A DNA stretch of 64,000 nt from Acytostelium subglobosum LB1. Lineage: Eukaryota > Evosea > Eumycetozoa > Acytosteliales > Acytosteliaceae. The stretch spans positions 204,924 through 268,923 of the forward strand of contig NW_012236521.1 of NCBI RefSeq assembly GCF_000787575.1, read 5' to 3'. The position numbers and the translations under genes were made by a program. Under the pieces are notes generated by a model. It worked only from the letters and a program-made list of their open reading frames with translations, did no database searches and had not been told where the DNA came from. Below, piece after piece: positions 26,046 through 37,777 of the stretch; positions within the stretch are counted from its first letter, which is position 1, and each line of letters starts with the position of its first letter.

Positions 26046-27914
26046 TTATTTGTTGTATCTCAACAATGAATGATAGTCCTTCTTGTAAAAGCCGTTGCTA
26101 AGGTTGCCTCCACTTCCACGTGGATATAACTGTCGCCTTTGAATATACTGATTGATGACCACTGCTATGAACACCACCAACGCCACGAACAGGAAGCAAA
26201 TGGCTATCAGACCAAAGTTGCCCGGAACCTTCTTGGAGGCGTTGCTGTCATGCTGTACCTCTCGCTCCACAGTGTGTTCGGCTTCATAAATTGTCGGACG
26301 CACTCTAGTTTCCATCCGCAGACTGTACTTGACCTTGTTGTCCTTGTCGGACATGTCCTCGACGCGCTTGATATAATTGTTTAGATACACTGAGTTGCTA
26401 CCAAGCTCGCTCGTCATCGATAGGGATGGGTTATACTGGACGCAGGGCGACATGTCGTCCTCAGGACACTCGTCGTCATTGTACTCCTCAAAGTCAGAGA
26501 CAAACTCTTTGTAATCTGACCAGCAAGTAGCATGTGCGCCATTGTTCCCCAGCATATCTGAGTCCTCCATCAAGTTCCATCTGAATGACAAGCTTATTGG
26601 TTTGTACGTACACTTGCCTGCTCTATCAAGTCTGTTGTTGGCATGTGGAGTGTCGTGTTAGTGATTGAGCGTAGGTCACCAACTTGTCGCCGTTTACATA
26701 CCCCATCTCTGTCATTCCGCACATCCACTCGGCAAACAGGACACTGGCAGGCTTGATATGACTGTTCTCGTATAGGTAGTTGGCCAGTGGTTCCAGCTCG
26801 GCATCGGCAATCAATAGACCATTGGTGTCGTATGACGTTCTTAATATCCTCCAACTAGGTTGGTAAACTGTTGCCTTCTTTATGATATAAGACAAGACTG
26901 AGAGTGCGCCCGAACAAACAGTATGATGGTCATCCATCAACATTACATATTCACTCTTTCCCTTGAGTTTCAACAACATTGTCGATAAGTCAATTGTCTT
27001 GCGTCGTATCTAAACATTGATTGAATGATTGAATGATCGAGTGAGTGAGTGAGTGATGCGCCAGACATTGTTAATGGTGGAGTTGGATAACTTACAGCTC
27101 CCTCTGGTACATCATAGGGATTCTCTTTGAGAATGGGATTGGGCAGATAGTTATCCTCTCTCGGCTGCTCATTGTGAAAGTCGACTTCGGTGCCATGCAT
27201 TCTCCTCAGTCGTTCGACGGCTGTGTTGTGCTTGCCAGTGTTCTGAACATGGATTGAGTACTTGATCACTGGTTGTGGGTCTTCGGCCAAGAGCTCGATC
27301 TGATTGAGTACGCTCTTGATAGACTTTTCCAGTTTGTTCTCATATTGTGTTATATCTTTGTCCTTGTCCTTGTTGGCGTCGATTCCAGCTGTAGCTATGG
27401 CAATGGTCACTGTAATTTGTTGTGACGTGGTGACAAGTGAGCGCGTGTCTGCGCCGCCTCTGTTGCCTGTTCCACCACCACCACCATGCTTGGGCTTGGC
27501 AGATGGCTGGGGCTGTGTGGGCAGCATTGGCGCTTTAGATAGACCATTGGGACGCTTCAGCGATCGGAAACTGTATGACTTTTTCGCCGATCTTGACATC
27601 CTGGCGATTTCAAAGGCCGATGGACCTTCGACCAATTGAGCGCCACCCGACTCTGGCATTGATTGAGCATTTAATCCTACACGTATATTATTATTATTAT
27701 TATTATCATTGTTATCATTACTGTTGACTGATGCAGCATCACCAATTGTTGCTGCTACTAATAAATCATTATCATCATTGTTGTTTGAGTCGTTCCAAGT
27801 GTCTCGATGCAAGTATATATAGAATGCAATGTTGAATGTGAACAACAAGAATAAGAATACAATTGCAAACACCTTTGCTCTCTTCTGATAACTATGTTTG
27901 AGTCTTAATATCAT
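26046..27914 (-). CDS. putative Golgi-type glycosyltransferase (GT54/GT-A-like), two membrane spans
   Basis: Exons 27914-27096, 27009-26702 and 26631-26046 give 570 residues with consistent phases. A type-II anchor lies at the N-terminus (AKVFAIVFLFLLFTFNIAFYIYL), then an Asn/Asp-rich stem. The catalytic-like region starts at QITVTIAIATAG and reaches SEYVMLMDDHHTVC, a likely metal-binding DD(H) where GT-A enzymes have DxD. ASVLFAEWMCGMTEM, CTYKPISLSFRW and SDMLGNNG follow. The order (I)TIAIATA...RRKTIDLSTMLL...MDDH...RW.L..DMLG recalls MGAT4/GT54 enzymes, but similarity is weak by eye. A second span near the C-terminus (GLIAICFLFVALVVFIAVVI) is unusual for GT54. Function is a hypothesis; the gene model is firm. 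Confidence 0.72.
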
Positions 27915-28490
27915 TTCTTCTTCTTCTTCTTCTTTATCTATCTATCTATATCTTTTTTTGGAATCATATACATAACATCTGATTGATGGATGGATGACTA
28001 TTGTTGTTCTGCAGTGTGTGTGTATCTGAGGGAGATAGATAGATATAGATATATAATTATGAGATGATAATAATGATAATGATGATCGTTATAATAATAA
28101 AGTGAGTGAATGAGTGAGGGCAAGCCACATGCCTTTCAATCTCACAATGATGAATGAATGAATGAATGAATTGAATGAATAGAATGTGCTAAATGAATGT
28201 TTGAATGAATGTGAAGGTGGTGTGTTGAATGCCAACACTGCACACGCTTGTTGAGGCAAAAAAGTTAAACAAGTGACTTGGTCAGTTTAATTGAACATGT
28301 GGTGAATAAAACAACGATCGTGATTGGGCCAGATTTGTTTTCAAATCTTGATTTGACAAGTCGGTTTCCAAACAAGGGAAACATCCTCACTGAGTGACTT
28401 CACTACAAAAGAATAAAAAGCCATTATTTTTTCGCTTTCTCTAGAATGATCTGATCTCTGATTACGACCAATCAAGCCATTAAAGTATTT

Positions 28491-28512
28491 AAAAGTGGTC
28501 CGGACCACTTTT
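28491..28512. promoter_or_regulatory. perfect 22-bp palindrome (AAAAGTGGTCC and its complement)
   Basis: The 11-base half AAAAGTGGTCC is followed directly by its exact reverse complement GGACCACTTTT. No other inverted repeat this long and non-repetitive was noticed in the spacers. It lies about 580 bp upstream of the glycosyltransferase-like start and 1.2 kb upstream of rckA. It could be a homodimeric transcription-factor site; this is not shown by the sequence. Confidence 0.5.
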
Positions 28513-28668
28513 GATATCTATTCATTACAGTAATTGAATATATATCTATTATTGTGTTTGATTGCTCTTAATAGAATGTGAAGTTGGTCTATGACAACAA
28601 CAAGAGAAAATTAATAAGGTCACCCAATGATCGAGATATATAGATCTCCTCCCAGATAATTGATGAAT

Positions 28669-28742
28669 TAATGAATGAATGAATGAATGAATGAATAGTT
28701 GACAAAACATATCTGTGTTCTATTCTATTCTATTCTATTCTA
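28669..28742 (+). repeat. (TGAA)n and (TTCTA)5 microsatellites
   Basis: A TGAA tetranucleotide run at 28669-28696 is followed by five TTCTA units at 28718-28742. Both lie in the 1.8 kb divergent spacer. Confidence 0.9.
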
Positions 28743-29706
28743 CAAGTCTTTTAAGGTAAAATGAATCATGTGAATGTGTGTTGTGCGTATGTAACCAAAT
28801 CAAATCTAGACTGGCTGACTGACACACTTCAAAGGTGATCATCAAATAACAATAACATCAAAGCAATCAGACAGGCAAGCAGGCAGGTCAACAACGACCA
28901 ACGAACAACCGCCTGTTTGATCTACCATCATGATTGCACTATGATTGCAAGGTCACGTTCAGTTTAAGGTTCAGGTCTGGTCTGAACAGATCAGGTGTTC
29001 ATTCTTTCATTCACATACTATGGTGGTGCACAACTGACTGACTGACTGACCTGCAACAGAAGATGTAGGTTGGGAGTGCCGAAGAGGGAGGCTAATTCGA
29101 TCAACCTCAACCCCGACGGGTTGGTCCACACAATAACATCCAATGCCTCATCCACTCACTTACACCCACACACACTCTGAATGGCAATCAATCACCAAAG
29201 GTTGTTGTGTGATTGTGATTGTGATTGATCAATCACAACAAACACACAAACACAAACTCACACACTCAATGTGTTAGAGTTAGTGTGTGTGTGTTTGATT
29301 GATTGATTGATTGATTCATTAAGTGTGTGTGTGTGTGTGATCGATGGATGGATGGAAGTGTGCGTTGTAGTGTGTGTATATATTAATATATACATAGTTT
29401 AACTTTATAACTCCATCAACTCAACCATCACCATCACCATCACCATCACCATCACTCTGTCTTGCTCGCGCTTACTCCACTCCACTCAACTCACATTCTC
29501 TCTCTAGCTCAGTCTCATTCTCTCTTCCACTTACTCTCAACAAATCATATTTGATATTGACTATAGTCCCGAATATATATACCTTTAATTAATGGGATTT
29601 GATCAAGGATAATATATAACATAATACAATTTATAATATATAATATAATATATCCATTACATTACATTACATTAAATATATACTTTATATACTTTAGGAG
29701 GAGGAC

Positions 29707-32459
29707 ATGTCTACATCTTCAATACAGGTATTGGAGGGTGATGGCCAACATCCAGTCGCTGGAAACAACGCTGGCAATATAAATATACAAATTGGAATTC
29801 ATGCCACTGCTACTGCTACGGCAACAGCAACAGCAACGGCAACGGCAACGACGACGACCACCACCACACCTTCGAAACAACACGCAAACAATTCGACATT
29901 GACAAGACGCACGGCCAAGATGTTCAATCATTGGTTCGACACAATCAAGAAGTCAAAAGACAGGTCACATTCTTCATCTTCACAACAACAACACCAACAA
30001 CAGACACAGCAACAGCAACAACAACAACAACAATCTATTCACAGCTCATTACCATCATTATTTTATCAACCAGTTGCTGCTACAGCTGCAGTTAATATAC
30101 ACGGAAATAGTAATAGTAGTAGTACTAGTAGTGGACGAGGTGGAGGTGGCCATGACCACGACGACGACCTCAGCCACTCATCGATATCATACACATCCGA
30201 GTCTTCAGAGTCCTCGTCGACTTCGCCAGTCGCCACACCGATCAGCTCAATATCGCCACTCAACCAATCATCCAACAACAACTCGTCGTCAAGCACGCCA
30301 GCATCCAACTCACACTTTGCAATCGAAGGCGCGCCAATACCCTTCCCCAAGCACAACAACAACAAGTCCACGCCACACCTCATCAAGTCCACTTCGTTCC
30401 CCTCGATACCCAAGCATCAGTCGGCGTCGGCACCCGACCGCGAGTCGACCATGCCCATCAACTTTGAGACCAAGGCCACAAAGGAGAACTTCTACAAGAT
30501 GATCGATGAACCCAAGAGTTTCTCGCGCTTCAAGAGCTACATGGAGAACTATCAGAGCATGGAGAACCTCTCCTTCTACCTGGAGATCAAGCGATACAAG
30601 CAGATCACGTCCAACGAAGAACGGCGCTATGCAGCCCAAGATATATGGCGCAGATTCTTTGTAGACGATGCCTCTACCCAGCTCAATCTCGAGTCATGTC
30701 TGAAGCGCAGTGTGGAGGAGGCCATGCGCACTTCCGAGCATCCAGGCATGGACATATTCGATGAGGTCGAGAACCAGGTGCTCGAGGACATGGTGTGCGA
30801 TGCCTTTCTGCACTTCCTCTCTTCACCATTCAATCAAGAATGGCGAGTGTCGTCAAAGCCAAGTTCGATCAACCTAATGGAGTCACCCCAGTATAACTCA
30901 CCAGGTGCCAACTACAACAACAACAACAACTATGGAAGTGGCAGTAGTATTAATGGAATAGTGTCACCAACATCACCTAGCCCTGTATGTGTATCGGTGG
31001 TGTCGTCCCCGGAGTATCCAGAGGTGTACCTGGGGCGCGAGGCTTCCAATGGTACAGTCAAGCGAGAGGCTTCCGAGATCGAATATATCTTGGACGAGGT
31101 ACTAAAGAACAACTTGTCGATCCAAACCGAGATCCCCTACACAGACGTGGCCATTAGCAATTGGATTGCGTCCGGAGTGTCAGGTCGAGTGTATTTGTAA
31201 GTGATCAGCTGACACAGTGCCAGTCATGTGATTTGATCACGTGACCTGATCAAAGTCACGTGACATCATCAATATTATACTAACCTTCAATCAATCAACT
31301 TTACAGAGGTAACTGGAAGGGAAAGGATGTTGCGGTCAAGATATTTGGAGAGGAGTTGAACGTGTTCTTTGATGTTGGCGAGTACAGGAAAGAGGTTGCA
31401 ATGATGACCATGCTCAAGCACGACTCTCTAGTACAATGTTATGGTTCAGGATCGTATGGAAACAATTTCTTCCATCTAACAGAGTACTGTTCCAAGGGAA
31501 GGTAGGTTATCAATCATGATCACTCACGCACTCACTCATTCCATCATTGACTCTTCCATTTCCTTACCATTTCGCTACCATCACAGCCTCACTGAATATT
31601 TAAAGAACACTTCAAACATATTGGACATCCAAACCCAACTATCATTCGCATTGGACATCGCCTATGGAATGAGATACCTTCACTCAATGTCAATTATCCA
31701 TCGAGATTTAAAGAGTTTGAATGTCTTGGTATGTAGTGTCGCACAGACATGCCAAGTTTGATTGGATCAATCAACTAACTGACAACATACTTTAGATTAC
31801 CGACAACAACAAGATAAAGATTATTGACTTTGGATGCTCGAGGATCACAAAGAAGTATATGACCAGCCATGTTGGAACACAGGCATGGATGGCTCCAGAG
31901 TTGTTCACTTCGAAACACTACACAGAAAAGGTGGACGTCTACTCTTTTGGTGTCAGTAAGTATTGGTATACCATTCAATCCATTCAATCCAATCAATAAC
32001 TGACCCATTGATCTAGTACTATGGGAGATATTCACTAGGAAGGCACCTTATGATGAGAACGTACCATTCAACGCTCCAGTCCTGGTAGCCAAAGGTGAGA
32101 GACCTGAGCTATCCAAAGACTTCCCTTCACCTATTGTAAAGTTGATAAAGTATGTAGTAACGTCCATTGTATAGGATAGTTGTACGACATACTAACATGG
32201 ATGAACAATCAATCAATCACCTCCCTCTAGGAAATGTTGGTCACACAAGCCATCACACCGACCCTCTTTCACCAAGATATGTACATACTTAGAGGACTTT
32301 AGACAACAACATCAGATACAACTACAGCAACAACATCAACTACAGCAACAACAACATCAACAACATCAACTACAACTTCAACAACAACAACACCATCAAC
32401 ATCAACAACAACTGCATACCGGTTTCGAAATTGGAAGCAGTCTAATCAGGAGGAGATAG
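29707..32459 (+). CDS. rckA: RGS domain-containing protein kinase RCK1
   Basis: Six exons, 29707-31196, 31307-31501, 31587-31728, 31796-31955, 32017-32149 and 32231-32459, give 782 residues with all phases consistent. After Ala/Thr-, Gln- and Ser-rich segments comes an RGS domain (about 260-390: ENFYKMIDEPKSFSRFKSYM, ENLSFYLEIKRYKQI, EDMVCDAFLHFLSS). A Raf/TKL-type kinase domain follows: ASGVSGRVYLGNWKGKDVAVK with the beta-3 Lys, IIHRDLKSLNVL, IIDFGCSRI, VGTQAWMAPELF and KCWSHKPSHRPSF. All catalytic residues are intact. The tail is Gln/His-rich. D. discoideum RCK1 has the same RGS-then-kinase order and is reported as a regulator of chemotaxis. Exon breaks cut the kinase domain into five pieces. 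Confidence 0.94.
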
Positions 32460-32652
32460 GATAGATAGATTGATTGATTGATTGATTGATCGACAGTATT
32501 ATTATAATAACAACAACACCCGAGCACAACCAACATGTTACCGCTTGTACCAACTATGTTACTTTGTCCATTCTTCAAATTTTACTTTAACTTTAGTTTG
32601 AGATAGAGATACAGATAGAGATAGAGTAGAGATAGAGATCGAGATAGAGATA
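32460..32652. other. short spacer with GAGATA repeats
   Basis: It holds TTGATTGATTG after rckA and a (GAGATA)n run at about 32598-32650 ending just before the next ATG. The repeat is probably in the 5' UTR. Confidence 0.6.
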
Positions 32653-34523
32653 ATGGATATATTGTTCCACCAAACATTATTAAGAAATAAGGTTATAAGA
32701 GGTGTTGTATTTAATCATATACATCGGATACATTATGTAAAGACATACCTACCAATTCAAAGAGTGATGCGAGGTGATCAATTCACCAAGGAGAGATGTT
32801 TGTCAACAATGTTAAGATATAACAGGACTGATCTATTTATGAAGTACTTCAATGACTTGATCTCTAGTGTACAAAAGGTTGTTGATGTTAGACATTTACT
32901 TAGAGTTGCAATCAAATTTAATAACATCATTGCAGTGAGACATCTATTACAATTCAATCAAACATCATCATTATCATCAAGGTCAGACATAGTGGAGGTA
33001 ATTTCAAGAATATTATTGGATGTTATAGGAAGTGATCATTATGATATGTTGGACTTGTTGTTGAAAGAGTTGGCCAGTAACAATAGTCTACTATGCGATG
33101 AAGATAGAGACAATCAATGCACTATCTATGACAGTGATGGTGAGCCATTACATATGGCTACAATCTTCAAAGAATGTTCATCTTTCAAGATGCTCCAGTT
33201 TGTTCATTCTCAATCATACAATAATGATGATGGTGAGTTGATAACCATTCCAGAATATGTTTTCTTCTCATTGTCAAACGACCAGTTTCCAGACTTGATC
33301 AAACTCATCTTTCAAAGTCAACATGGACCTCGATTCAATGTAGACCGAGAATCACTGGATATCCTTCTATATCATATGGATAAACATGATCTCCTTGACT
33401 TTTTCTTTGAACATACCCATGATCTAAACAAAGAGTTCATTGCCAATGAAATCTTTAAATATGTGGACCTTGATGATATAGAAGCATATGGATTCTCTGA
33501 TCGTCTACAGTCACTTGATGGTCTTCACTTTGCTCAAAGATATCGTGATCACCTTCCCGCCGACGTGTTGTACTTTGCCGCCGCCACCCATGGCGACCTC
33601 GAGCTGGCGCAGTGGACAAGTGCTCATTGTTCAGAGAGGCCCACTTTCAAACTTCTTGCCGCCCAAGCACTGAGACAAGGACATCAAGACGTCGCATTCC
33701 ACCTAATGGACTATTGTGTTGTGGGCAACACCACGTCATCAAAGTGGCTATTAAAGTGCCAGATACACGACACGATCATCTCTATGGAGCTACTCCAGAC
33801 ACTGGCCACTCACTTCAATGTCCAACTTGATCAACAGATATTCTTGTCGCCTGGAATGACACTGGAAATGTATGAATACCTAACCAAAGCATACTTTGAC
33901 CAAATGAGCATATATGGTCAAAGTGTTGTCGAAGTGGACTTGATGTGGAATCCAAAGTTCATGATGATCAAGGACATGAGATTGATCAGTGAGTTGATTG
34001 ATCGACATGTTCGAGAGCTACATCCATGTGTGGTTGTCAACGCTATCAAGGCCGAACGTGATGATGTTCTCCAAGTGATTGAGGAAACTGGATACATGGT
34101 TGGAATGGAGATATTGGAGAATCTGCCCTCAGTCGCTCAAGTACGACGTCTATTCAACTCTGGCCTTTTGTCCGAGAGATGTCCAACCTTACCCAACCCT
34201 CCACTCTTGATTATTATTCGCCTAAATGACTTGTCATTGTTGAGCGAGTTCCATGAACAATACGGCCATATCAAGAAAATCTCATCACATCGGGCAATGT
34301 CCGAAGCGGCTAGTACTGGCAACGTTGACATCGTTCGATACATCCATGAGAACAGACCGTCCAATGAATGTAATGATCTCGCATTACTTGGTGCAGTATG
34401 GGGAGGACATTTGGATGTAGTCAAGTATCTACTTGAGAAGATCAATGGCATCAAGTGGAACTTGACACATCTAGGTCAATCTTTATTATATGGATATAAT
34501 ATTGATGTTGTAGATCATATCAT

Positions 34524-34559
<36 letters not shown>

Positions 34560-34938
34560 TTCTGACTTGAACTTGACAAATATCATCAAAGGCGTTCAAT
34601 ATGGATATCTACCATTGGTCAAGGCATTCATTGATAGTTTGTCGTTGTCATTGAAGACAGTAGATGAACAAAGAGTGATCATCAATAGATTATTACTTAA
34701 TTTTCAACAACGACAACCTAATGGTACATTACGCGAATGGTATGGAAGTTGCATGGATCATGGATATAATGCAACAATATGTTTTCAATACCTATTAGAA
34801 CATCTATTATTACCATACATTGAGGTGGACCTCGAATGTCTACTCCAATTGGCATATGAACGTGGACATCTCTACTTCATAGATTACTTCAACAACTTAT
34901 TATTAATACTCCAGAATGGCAAAAACGTCCCTTGTTAA
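32653..34938 (+). CDS. dictyostelid ankyrin-like repeat protein
   Basis: An intronless gene of 761 residues. The N-terminus (MDILFHQTLLRNKVIRGVVF and following IHRIHYVKTYLP) is the start seen in a large dictyostelid family of degenerate ankyrin proteins. Helical repeats are scattered; the clearest are AAATHGDLELAQWTSAHC, AASTGNVDIVRYIHEN and GAVWGGHLDVVKYLLEK. An uninterrupted CAA tract adds a Gln10-like insert near residue 620 (34516-34557). Such proteins lack other domains and have no known function; protein-protein binding is likely. A related gene lies at 60366-62657 on the other strand. Confidence 0.82.
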
Positions 34939-35095
34939 CTCGGTTGGTGAGACCCACACGACTTGGAAATAAATTCAACAACAAAAGACGAGTGTTGTAA
35001 ATTCAATCGATTGTTTTCAACCCTCAATGATAGTGTGAAAGCGAGAGTTTGAGTTAGAGATAGAGATAGAGATAATAGAGGAAGAGATATGAGAA

Positions 35096-37701
35096 ATGTC
35101 AACTGAACAACTGCAGGAACAACAACAACAATTGCATGTGCAGCAACAACAAGAACAACAACAGCAACTGGATACAAACTTGACATCAACTACGACAACA
35201 ACCACAACTATAAAGACGAGCGATGATCAAGATGATGATGTAGAGGATGGAGAGATTGACGATGGCGAGATCGTTGAACTTAATCATGTTGTTGATGATT
35301 TAAAGAAGAATGAACAACATGTTGCCTCATCCGCCTCTGTTAACGAACACGACCACGACCTGGACCACGACCACGACCATGACCATGACCTTGAACTTGA
35401 ACAACACATTCTCCATCATGACCATTTGGATGATGATGACGATGATACGATATATCATCCATATCAACCTGCTGCATCAATATATGGATATCCAGGAGTG
35501 TATGATCAACTTCAAGCAACAGCCCCATATACCTCTATTGTTGGAGGCAGACTATACGTACCTTATGCAAACAGTGAGGCTGCCGCAGCAGTCAATTCAA
35601 GCAACAGAGACGTGGATGACTTTGAAGAATCATTGCGTGACTATGAAAAGATGAAGGAGAAGCGAGATAGGAGTTGGAGCAGGAGTAGGAGTAGAAGTAG
35701 GAGTAGAAGCAGGATCCGAAGTCGAAGTAGAAGTCGTAGCAGAAGTGGTAGTAGGGGTCGCACGACCAGACCGACATACAGGCGATATCAACGACGAAGA
35801 TACAGTCGGAGCAGGAGTAGAAGTAGGAGTAGAAGTAGGGATATCATCAGGAGATTCTCGAGGAGCAGGTCAAGGAGTTGGAGCAGAGATAGATACAGAC
35901 GTCGCAGTATCAGTCCGCCATATGACCAGCAACACAATGGATCGTACAGGAACAACAATAACAATAACAATGGTCATGGCAATCGTACAATGAACACATC
36001 ACATGGAGGATATAGAAGGACATCCATTACCACTCAGACTCAGACTCAGACTCCTCCGCCTCCACCTCCACCACCTCCTCCAATGTCACCTCCACCTCCA
36101 CCACCTCCTCCTCCTCCACCTCAATCACCGCCTCCACCTCCACCTCCTCCTCCTCCATTTCCAAGCAGTCCATCATCGTCAACATCAACTTCCACATCAT
36201 CATCACCATCAATCATCAACAACAACAACAACTACAACTATAATACTGGCCAGCTACTGAATAAGTCTTCAGATAGCATCGATAGAACTACTGTAAATAT
36301 CAGCAATAACAACAACAACACAACAACGCAATCATCAAACTTGACACCTAAGAAGCAACCTTCCACTACACCAATGCGAGTGTCACAATGGGTTGGAAAG
36401 GAAGTGCACATCAGCGATAAGGTCAAGAATGAGCACAAGATGAACTTGATCATCGATATCGATCACATCCTTCTCAATTCAACCAAAGGTATATATTGAT
36501 GGTCCTGCCCAATCATATTCCACCTCCATTCATTAACTCATTGTTATACCGATATAGACACGCCACAGGACAAGGAAAAAGGCGATGGCGTCATCAAGTG
36601 TATCATTGATGGATGTACACATTGGATCAAGATACGGCCATATGCCGTCACTTTTCTAAAGACACTACATCCATTCTTTAACATCACTCTATTCTCGTTA
36701 AACTCCAGAACATGTATGTAATCATCCAATCAGATGTCAATGTTCAATGGACTAACACAATCAATCAATCAGATGTCAATAAGATACTGGAGATATTTGA
36801 TCCAAACAAGACACTCTTTAAGCACATTGTAACGATTGATTGCTTTGGCAGTTGTCTACCCAAGCAGCAACCAAATCGACCCTACACGCTATTCACTCCT
36901 TCAGACTTTACAAGGATATTCAACATTGAACCGAACGAATCACTACTGATCTTTGATGATCGTGAGGATATATGTATGTTTGATTGATCAATCAAATCAA
37001 TCCAAGTGGAATTAACTCACTGACTGACATCAATCACATCAATCAATCAACCAGGGAGACAATACAGGGATAACTTGGTGATCGTGGAGAAGTTCACTCA
37101 CTTCCAGAAGGACTCTGAGGATGCCTCAATCCCAATTTATAACTATCCATTCTCCATTCACGAACTATCAAAGCAGTTCCATTATGCCAAGCTTGACACA
37201 CCAATCCCCTACCTTGAACTATTCTCCAATCTACTCATTTCCATTCAAAGCTCATTCATGTCCACACTGACATCCCATCAAGTGGACAGCAATAACAACA
37301 ACGACAACTCTATTGGTGGAGACAATGACACCAACCTTGTGCGATCAAAGAATGCCATCAAGACCATTCGTCAACAGATATTGAACAACTGCAACATTGT
37401 ATTCAGTGGTGTATTCCCAAAGCAGGTGGACGCTACCAAATTGCCAACTACACGAATTGTTCAGATGGCCGAGTCATTTGGTGCCAAAGTACAAATGGAC
37501 ATCACAGAGAACACTACACATCTGATCTTTATCAAGGCTGGCACCTCCAAAGTGCTCCAGGCTGTCAAGAGTGGCATCAAGGTCGTCCATTATGCATGGC
37601 TACGCGACTCCCTCTATCATTGGGAGCGAATGGATGAGTCAAAGTACAGTGTGGAGAGAGTAGTCAAAGCATCATCATCCAAAAATGAATTGAATGAATG
37701 A
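35096..37701 (+). CDS. fcp1: FCP1-type RNA polymerase II CTD phosphatase with RS-rich N-terminus and BRCT domain
   Basis: Exons 35096-36488, 36558-36713, 36773-36973 and 37055-37701 give 798 residues. The N-terminal half is low complexity: Gln-rich, acidic/His-rich (DHDLDHDHDHDHDLE), then about 100 residues of Arg-Ser dipeptides (185-280), then polyproline (about 325-365). The HAD phosphatase core follows: MNLIIDIDHILLNSTK (motif I, DxDx), WIKIRPYAVTFLKTLHPFF, NITLFSLNSRT and LLIFDDREDIW, the FCP1 motif. The C-terminal BRCT domain runs NIVFSGVFPKQ to VVHYAWLRDSLYHWE. FCP1 removes phosphate from Pol II CTD Ser2/Ser5 for recycling. Motif I has Ile where DxDxT/V is usual; both Asp are kept. The RS and polyproline regions are not standard for FCP1. 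Confidence 0.92.
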
Positions 37702-37777
37702 ATAAGATGTTATAATAAACAATATATATATGTTTATATAATTTAATATAATATACAGATATCTGGAGAATATAGTA

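Larger units (their letters stand above)
27915..29706. other. long divergent intergenic region
   Basis: About 1.8 kb between the divergent glycosyltransferase-like gene (-) and rckA (+). It contains (TGAA)n at 28669-28696, (TTCTA)5 at 28718-28742, GT/TTGA arrays at 29283-29340, CCATCA repeats near 29423-29455 and TATA-rich sequence before rckA. A perfect 22-bp palindrome lies at 28491-28512. No open frame looks real. The length suggests complex regulation, as expected for a developmentally controlled gene, but that is inference. Confidence 0.6.
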
